From Nageia nagi (lineage: Eukaryota; Pinophyta), in the NCBI GenBank assembly GCA_050084985.1, contig JBITNC010000001.1, positions 126,542,001 to 126,606,000 of the forward strand: a stretch of DNA of 64,000 bases. The letters are read 5' to 3'. A program made the translations under genes and the position numbers. The first letter of the stretch is position 1; each line of letters starts with the position of its first letter. Shown in pieces: positions 56,880 through 64,000 of this stretch. The notes under the pieces were generated by a model. That model made no database searches, was not told the DNA's origin, and worked only from the letters and a program-made list of their open reading frames with translations.

Positions 56880-59800
56880 AGGATTAATGTGGTATGACAT
56901 AGTAAATAAGAACCCTAAAGGCTAATACATGCATGTCTAAATGAATGATTGTGAGTGCAAATGGTGTACTTATATGATATTAAAAAGGTTTCAATTGCAT
57001 CTTTTATGAAGAGTTATTATATTAATGCAATTGGTATATATGTTAATTATTAACTAAAAATCAAATAAGCTTAAGTAATTATTTTATAATTTTATTATGA
57101 GAAGACTTTGAGTGATTATGTACTACCTTTTGAAATTTAAAAATGATTTCTTTATAAAAAGATATAATTATTATATAGATTTATAGTAATTATGAAAAAA
57201 TTATGGATCTAAATCTAAGTTATTAAATATTCATTTAAGGATTGTAATTTTTATTTAGATGGATAGATTTAAGTTTACAATTATGCACTTATCATTTCTT
57301 GTGTACTTTAATGATAATTTTTATACGAAAATAAAAATGGGAATAATATTTCTTTTATTTTATATATTTACAACCTCAAGAAATGTAGGAATATTTATGG
57401 GAAATTAGAGATAATTTTACCCTAAATCTAAATTAAAATACTTTATGTTCACCCTTTAGTGTCGTACTGAAATAGCAATGACTAGTAGTTGATGTATTCC
57501 ACATATGATAGGGGCTAGATGGATACCATGGGTATAGGGATAGTTTTGTATAGGATAAATGAATAGGAAAGAATAGCCAAAAATTGTCATAAAATTTTTC
57601 CCAATATGACATTTTGAGATTGAATAACTAATCCATAAGGAATAATGCTATTAACTTAGATATGTATTTGCATGTAGTGTTATATAAAGTGCATACTCCT
57701 TAGGTAATATGGGCTTTAAATACAACCCAACTTATATTGTGGCTAACATGCCTTAATTACAAGTGGTATAATAGGAAATGGAGTAATTACCTAAAGGCAT
57801 CTTTTCTTATGATGTGTTTTATAGAGAGTAAATTTATAAATTAACTATATAGGAATGGATCATTTTGGTACACTTGAATATCAACTACAACAATAGAATA
57901 TTAGAAGTATAAAATCTATTATAGCTTGATGTATTATGATGGGGGTGATATTAGATAATCTTAGGTAGAAACAAAAAATACAAATTGAAAGGTAAAATTA
58001 GTGGGTCACCATACAAGGAAATATTAGTGAAATAAAAAAATTTAAATTATAGCTACAAGAAGATGTAAGTATAAAACTACAAGCTATTAAAAATTATAAC
58101 TAGACTCCAAACAAGAGGTAAACCTCCTCAAAAGTAGATTATCCAAATTTAAGTTGAAAATGAAATCCAATAATACCTAAATAGGAAGAAAGTAGCCTTC
58201 AAAATATTTGATGGAAGAGGAATACTAGAGATTAGAAAAATCACACTAGGATATTTACTACATCATTATAGTTTCTAAAAGGAAATAACCATATATCTAG
58301 TTTTAAAGGTGAAGAGAAGTAAAATACCTGTAACAAATGATAAAATAAATATTAGAGTTATAACTTTATATTTACTAATATACAATGTAATTATTGAATA
58401 TTTATAAACTAATGAATCTCAAATACCAATGAAATATATAATAAGCTAAGGAAAATAAAAATAATATGGGCAATGTCAAGGTCTAAACCTTCTGATGGAT
58501 TTAACATAAGAAATTTATAAAATTACATTCACCAAAAATATAAGTGGACAAAAGCCACCAATGAGTTAAACATAGTTAATCATCAACATTTGTGAATTTA
58601 ATAATAGTATCCCAAATGTTCTACATCACTTATAACCTTAGTGTTCGGTGGACTACATTCATTCCTTAGAGATTTATGAGGAGATAAAAAGCATTATAGA
58701 TCTCTTCAAGAGATTTACATTTTATCATCTTTATTATTATGGTAGATTAATGATTTGTTACTATCAAATATTAGTACTACTTATTGATCTTTTATTGGAT
58801 AAAATATTTTATTTTTCTTTTTAATAGGATATTAGATTATGAATAAATATCATATTTAAATTTTCATTTTTTATTCTACATTACCACCATATCAAACATC
58901 ATTGGTATAACATTTTGTATGCATCTATAAAAATATTTTCTTTCATCAAGGTCAATTAATGTTAACTAAATGTAAGGATATGCATTTTAGTGTTCCTATA
59001 AAATATGATTTCATATAAGGAGGTATAAGAGCTAACAACATCAAAACAACAACAATGGAGCTTTTTAGGTGACTGCAATGTGTTACTAAAGCTAAGTGTA
59101 TATTTTTAATACATGGTTATAAAATCTTAATTAGTAGAGATTTATTTTATTCCTCTAGATATATTAGTAGAATTAATGAATTTACAATTGTCTACTATAA
59201 TAATACATAAATTTTGATTTAAAGTATCATAGTTTACTATAAAATTTTCTTTAGCAAGTAAAGTATATAATTTTTAAATATATTAAGGAAATATATATAC
59301 AATTACCAAGTGGATTTGGAAACAAGGATTGAGAAATTAATATTTTTTATTTTTAAAATGTTCATGTATGGACTAGTGAAGTAAAGATGTCATAAGTGAT
59401 TTTTCATGCTTAGAAGGATTTGTACACTTTAAGCTTACCTAAGAAACTATGAATTATATAGTAGGTTTAATATAAATTACATCAATATTTACCTAAAATT
59501 TCATAGATAAGTCAACATTTTTTATCACTACTCTCACCTCCAAAAAGTATGATACATATTGGTTTTTAAGGAAATGACTACCTCTCCATCTTGAGATATT
59601 TTTTACCACATGTATTTCAAAAGAGAGGTACAAAATTTTGACTTCTATAATATATAGGTCCAATATACATAATATGTTAATATTCATATACCTATTATGA
59701 TATTGAATACTCCAATTAGTAGGTAGCTCTATGTTATCCTCCTCCTTGGATATGCATCATATTATGGCTCTAATTATAGTTTCCTTATTATCTTATTCCT

Positions 59801-60171
59801 ATACTATTTAGCCATGGAGATTTGGTGAATTTATAATAAATGATTAATCCTTGTTACATCTCCCTTAACCATGATTTTACTTAAGATAAAGTGAGGAGTA
59901 ACCATAAGGTATCCTCTTAGGAGTTAGTAAGGATTAAAAAAATATAGAAATTAGAATGAAACATGGCATAATGTTTCTCTCTAGATATCTTAAAGTACAT
60001 GAATTTCCCACTTGACTAAATAAGGATGTTACATATATAACTAAGATACCAATGTCAAATATTTAAATATCAAGTGAGAAAAGTTCATTATGTTCAAAAT
60101 TTACTTATATGCTATTGAAATTTCACAATAATACAAAAACATTTATTGGCCCAAATATTGCTAGGGAATAA
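56880..60171. other. A+T-rich stretch without recognisable features
   Basis: Both strands carry only short chance ORFs and dense stops. No transposon signature, RNA gene or repeat array was identified over about 3.3 kb. Confidence 0.35.
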
Positions 60172-60570
60172 TGTTGGGTATATATAGATTCAAGAAAAAT
60201 ATATATACAAAATAAACTTGTAGAAGTAAGTAAAATAAATAACCAAGAACAATCGCACAAGAGATTAACATAGTATTTAATGAGGTTCACCCAATGTGGC
60301 TACATCCTTGGAGAAACTACCAATTGGATCTTTATCATAGTCTAAAAAATAGAGGGATTATAATTCGCATCAACCCTCATGCACTATATTCTCAATCTCT
60401 CATAAGCTATTTGTAAAGGTCTTGTATGCTTAAAAACTAAAACAACTATAATATAATAATATTCCCTTCATATAAATTCCTCTTATATAATAAAGAATAC
60501 AATATTTAACTTAAATGTCAATAGTACAAATCATCACTAAAAATAACTGCTCCTAAAATTAAGTTTTACA
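60172..60570 (-). repeat. Diverged copia-type LTR, probably solo
   Basis: The segment starts TGTTGGGTATAT and contains GAGGTTCACCCAATGTGGCTACATCC..GGAGAAAC, clearly related to the block GTTCACCCAGTGTAGGCTACATCC in the copia LTRs at 33118 and 37660. It may end TTTTACA at 60570. No target duplication was confirmed and no internal domains adjoin it. Orientation is taken from the copia LTR match. Confidence 0.45.
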
Positions 60571-60812
60571 ATAATAATGTTATTTCTAAAAAATGACTAA
60601 AAATAGATTCAAAAATTTTGCTTGACCTTCAATTGAGGACATTGGCTAGTCAAGGGGGTTTCTTACCCCTTGAAACCCCCTATTGTACCTAGCATAAGCA
60701 AATCTACATTGCAGATCAAGACTCACATATAGATAAGGGATGTATTTGTACTCCATTGTACATGGTTGCATAATTGTGGTCTATACATGGTATAACCAAA
60801 GGGTTCCCATGA

Positions 60813-60816
<4 letters not shown>

Positions 60817-60850
<34 letters not shown>
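60817..60850. repeat. (TA)17 microsatellite
   Basis: Seventeen uninterrupted TA units. Confidence 0.97.
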
Positions 60851-60854
<4 letters not shown>

Positions 60855-62032
60855 ACCCATGTTTAGTCATTGTGAAAAAATAAATGAGACTTAATTATGT
60901 TCTAATATCATAAATAAAATAATAATAATTTTTAATTTAATGATGAGAATCCAATGCTAGACTTAATAATCTCTACTTTTAATGAAACAAAAATGTTTTA
61001 AATTAAGAATCAACCTCTAAAGTTGAGAAATATTAGATCATACTCATGAATAAGGTCAAATGTACCAAAATGAGTGGTATAAATTTAGCTCAAGAATCCA
61101 AAAGGACGACTACTGATGAAGAGTTCTAAAAGATAAAGTAGTCCATTATGGACAAACCCTCTAGAGGAAGGAAATGAAAATCCTTTGATTACTATATATG
61201 GGGATTAAATGCTACTAATAATAGAAGACTATTAAAGTTTTTCTCATTCACAAATACAAACTAGATATTTTTTTTATACAAGAAACAAAATTAGGCATAG
61301 AAAAATCTTAGATATTATTATCAAAAATTTGCATATAAAAAATGGAGTAGCCATCAAAACCAAAGAAACTTAAAGAGGAATAATGATAGATTAGAGGAAA
61401 CATAGTTTGAAAGGTAAATAAGAATGAAAATTGAAAAATAATATAATGAGTCATGATATTAGTAAATAATTTGTTGTTATTTTATAAAAAAATGTATGAA
61501 CCCAAAAATAATGAAGGACCTTTGGAAATGTTGAACTCAAATGAATAAATTGATAAAAAAGAAAAACAAAATGGTTAATATGAATTTATTTGAATACCAT
61601 TAACTCCTAAAAGAAGATAAGAGAAAATATAGATTTCAAAGAGTATGATCAATCTACAAAATCTCATGGCATATTATAATATGATGGATATTAAACTAGA
61701 AAGAGTAGCATTCACATACTTAAATAAAATAATGAGAGAATAGTCTATATAATATAAACTATATATAAATATCATGAGCTAAGGATTATTCTCAAGAATA
61801 AGTAATATTAATCTTATTATCCTTTTTGGGATCATGTCTAGCCATAATTCTATTTATTTGATAATGGAGAAATAATTATCCCATAGAAAACCAACCTTTA
61901 GAGTCAAAAATATACTCATAGAGCATAAGGTGATAAGGGAAAGAATTGTGGAATGATTTAGGGTTAAATATCATGGATTAAAAATGTATATATTGGTAAA
62001 TAAACTAAAAATATCTAAGGAAAATATCAAAA
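60851..62032. other. A+T-rich stretch without recognisable features
   Basis: No coding or repeat signal was found over about 1.2 kb. Confidence 0.3.
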
Positions 62033-62240
62033 GGTGGGTCCCTAAGGGGACACCTTGGTGGCAAAGTGATTCAAATTGGTGGGAGGAGGTCACAAGTTTG
62101 AATTCCCTTGATGGATCCTTGGTGGTACTACATGGCTGCAATTTGGATGTATTTTGGCTATATTGTGACCAATTTGTGGGGCTAGGATAAAAATCCTCAT
62201 ATAAAAATTCCCACCTAGGAAAAGAACCTATGATTTACCT
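62033..62240 (+). repeat. SINE-like unit with Pol III box A/B resemblance
   Basis: A G+C-richer island stands out: GGTGGGTCCCTAAGGGGACA, then TGGTGGCAAAGTGATTCAA (box A-like) and, about 35 bp on, GGTCACAAGTTTGAATTCC (box B-like, compare GGTTCGAATCC). Plant Au-type SINEs have GGTCRCGGGTTCGAACC at this place. The 68-codon ORF at 61984-62190 that spans it looks incidental. Ends and target duplications were not defined. Confidence 0.5.
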
Positions 62241-63689
62241 TGAGTCATGTGATTAGTAGACAAGATCATAGCTGACATCTCTCATAAATCAAAAAATATA
62301 TAAAATGTGGAAAAATAAGATTTGTTGTTATATATTTATACAAAAAGAGTATATATAGAATAAAATTAATGATATCTATTTAAAAAATTGAAAGAAGAGC
62401 TTACAACTAAAAGAATATGAAGAATAAAACCTCATAGAATTTCTCAATCTATGAAAAAAGAAGGAAATCTATTAGATAAAAAAAAACCATAGAAATCTAG
62501 TTGAAGGAAGGGGATAGGAATAATAAATTCTTTCATACCATTTTTTATAAAACATAAAAAGGGAATTAAAGATAAAATGCAACTTTTAAGATAGGGATAA
62601 AGATCAGTAATGAAATAGTAATCAATGAGGCAATAATGGAATTCTTGAAGGAGACTCATAAATAATAGAACAAAATATATACAAAAGATGGAAGAAATTA
62701 TAAGAAACATAATAAGAGTATTCATAATATGAATTAATAGAAATATATATAAAATAATTTTTAGACATAAAATTCAAAGAAGCTCTTTTCTCAATGATAA
62801 GTATTAATACCCAAAAAGGAATTTTAATTTTATTAAAATACACCTTTTAGGTATTCAAAATGATTTATCTATTTAAGTGATTCAATGCTCTTTTTATTGT
62901 ACAAACTCACTACCTTTATGTTTATGGTACAAGGTCATTTTAGAGGTATTCCCAAAGAGTATTGGTATTTATGCACCATATAATACCAAGGAGGTGCCTT
63001 AGCACTAGACTTGCTATCTAAAAAGGGAGAAGGGTTATGCATGAGAAATCATGACATGATTTGGAATCTTTGATAGGTGGTAATGTACTTAGTCCTATTG
63101 ATTAGTATTTTGCTTAATTCCACTTATCATATCAAGATTTTGTTATACTTTGAGTTTTGCATTCCTACAATCTATCAAACTAATCATGCATAATATTTTG
63201 ATCTTCAAGGAGGAATCAATGATTATGAGAAAACTTATGAGGCTTTATGGAAAGGATGTTGGGTAGTGGAATTATGTTTTAGGTGATGGTGCTCAACAAA
63301 GGACATATTGGTAGTCTTGTTTTATGGGAGAGGTTCATTATCAATCTCTTTGGGCTGGATATTTCTTTCAATCGTAGTGATAGGTAAAGTAACAAGTTTG
63401 TATCTTTGTAAATCTAGGTTTGATAGGTTAAGTTCAATTAGGTAAATTGTGATCATTTTCATATTTCATGTTACTTCTATTTTATTAAATTTCATCATTA
63501 TTATATTAAATTGAATATATTAAATAACCCTTATAAGTTATTATTTTGATTATAATAATTAGTGAACCTAACTTTCTTTTGACACATCACTTTATCCTTC
63601 ATTAGTTGCACAAAAAACCTAGGTTTTTGGATAGGAATGATATTGCATCTCAACTATTTCATACATATAACCTATTTAATTTATTAACA
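62241..63689. other. A+T-rich stretch without recognisable features
   Basis: No convincing frames, repeats or RNA genes were seen. Hydrophobic short ORFs on the minus strand (62444-62843) reflect poly-purine composition. Confidence 0.3.
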
Positions 63690-64000
63690 TGGTTAAAATC
63701 TTTGATGATGCTACCAAAGCTGATTTGAAAAGGATTCTTTATGGTGTTGAGGATAGAATTCAAGAATCTAGTGTTGATAGAAATTATAGATCAATTGAAT
63801 TTAATGCTACTAGATTTAGAGATTCAATTCCATTATGTGATGAAATTAATAATGTTAGAGCATTGAATCTTCAAGTAGATCCCATTTATAATTCATGTAA
63901 AGGTAAAGGGGATATCATGGCTCATATTAAGGTATGTGAAATGAATTTCAAATTGATGAAAAAGTATTTTCCCACTATATTAAGGGATGATGCTATCACT
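63690..64000 (+). CDS. Open reading frame running off the window end, family unknown
   Basis: From ATG at 63690 the frame stays open for 103 codons to the window edge, starting MVKIFDDATKADLKRILYG and continuing through IEFNATRFRDSIPLCDEI, MAHIKVCEMNFKLMKKY and FPTILRDDAIT. An in-frame TAA lies 10-12 bases upstream, so this ATG is the likely start. The composition is that of a soluble, charged protein, unlike the chance ORFs nearby. In this setting a retrotransposon gag N-terminus or a small transposon protein is most likely, but no motif proves it. It could also be an exon of a real gene downstream. Confidence 0.5.

Noticed and set aside
1-64000. CRISPR arrays, rRNA or tRNA genes, bacterial operons
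   Set aside because: No regularly spaced direct repeats with unique spacers, no RNA-gene signatures beyond the primer sites and SINE-like boxes, and the sequence is plainly plant repeat DNA.

Overview
This is plant nuclear DNA made almost entirely of nested, mostly decayed transposable elements. No intact host gene is visible. The clues are Ty1/copia and Ty3/gypsy pol domains, gypsy elements with a second (archaeal-type) RNase H typical of the Tat lineage, a Mutator-like (MULE) transposase, a plant LINE, a SINE-like unit and high A+T. The very large elements and long slow decay suggest a big seed-plant genome, perhaps a gymnosperm. That is inference; the species cannot be read from the window.

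Layout. (1) 1-4311: the 3' end of a chromodomain gypsy element with its 3' LTR (256-611), inserted in the reverse transcriptase of a plus-strand Tat-type gypsy relic (612-4311, resuming at 12892). (2) 4312-12886: a well-preserved, minus-strand LTR retrotransposon with 1530-bp LTRs and a perfect 5-bp target duplication (GAAAG). It encodes a gag and, instead of protease/RT/integrase, an extra reading frame of about 1160 codons. It is non-autonomous and is the most interesting object here. (3) 12892-17900: relic sequence, local tandem repeats and one unidentified degenerate ORF. (4) 17950-19570: a minus-strand MULE transposase pseudogene. (5) 19820-42892: a 23-kb minus-strand giant Tat-type element (LTRs 19820-20990 and 41783-42892, TSD CATGG) inserted in the MULE. 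It carries gag, protease, RT, two RNase H domains, integrase and, between pol and its 3' LTR, an antisense ORF resembling the plant mobile domain. (6) 32972-38074: a minus-strand copia element (LTRs 558/557 bp, TSD CTTCC, initiator-Met tRNA primer site) inserted in the gag of the giant element. (7) 42898-46330: probably the rest of the MULE, ending in repeats that mirror those at 16.0-16.2 kb. (8) 46340 to about 54878: a second, internally deleted relative of the giant element, containing a perfect 58-bp inverted repeat. (9) 55456-56870: minus-strand LINE relic (ORF1 and the start of ORF2). (10) 56880-64000: A+T-rich relic DNA with a copia-LTR-like segment, a (TA)17 microsatellite, a SINE-like unit, and an ORF open to the window end (63690-64000).

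The order of insertion is legible: MULE first, then the giant Tat element into it, then copia into the giant gag. Independently, the Tat relic came first, with the chromovirus and the gag-only element inserted later. The gag-only element and copia each show about 2 percent LTR divergence (counted by eye), while the giant element's LTRs are far more diverged.
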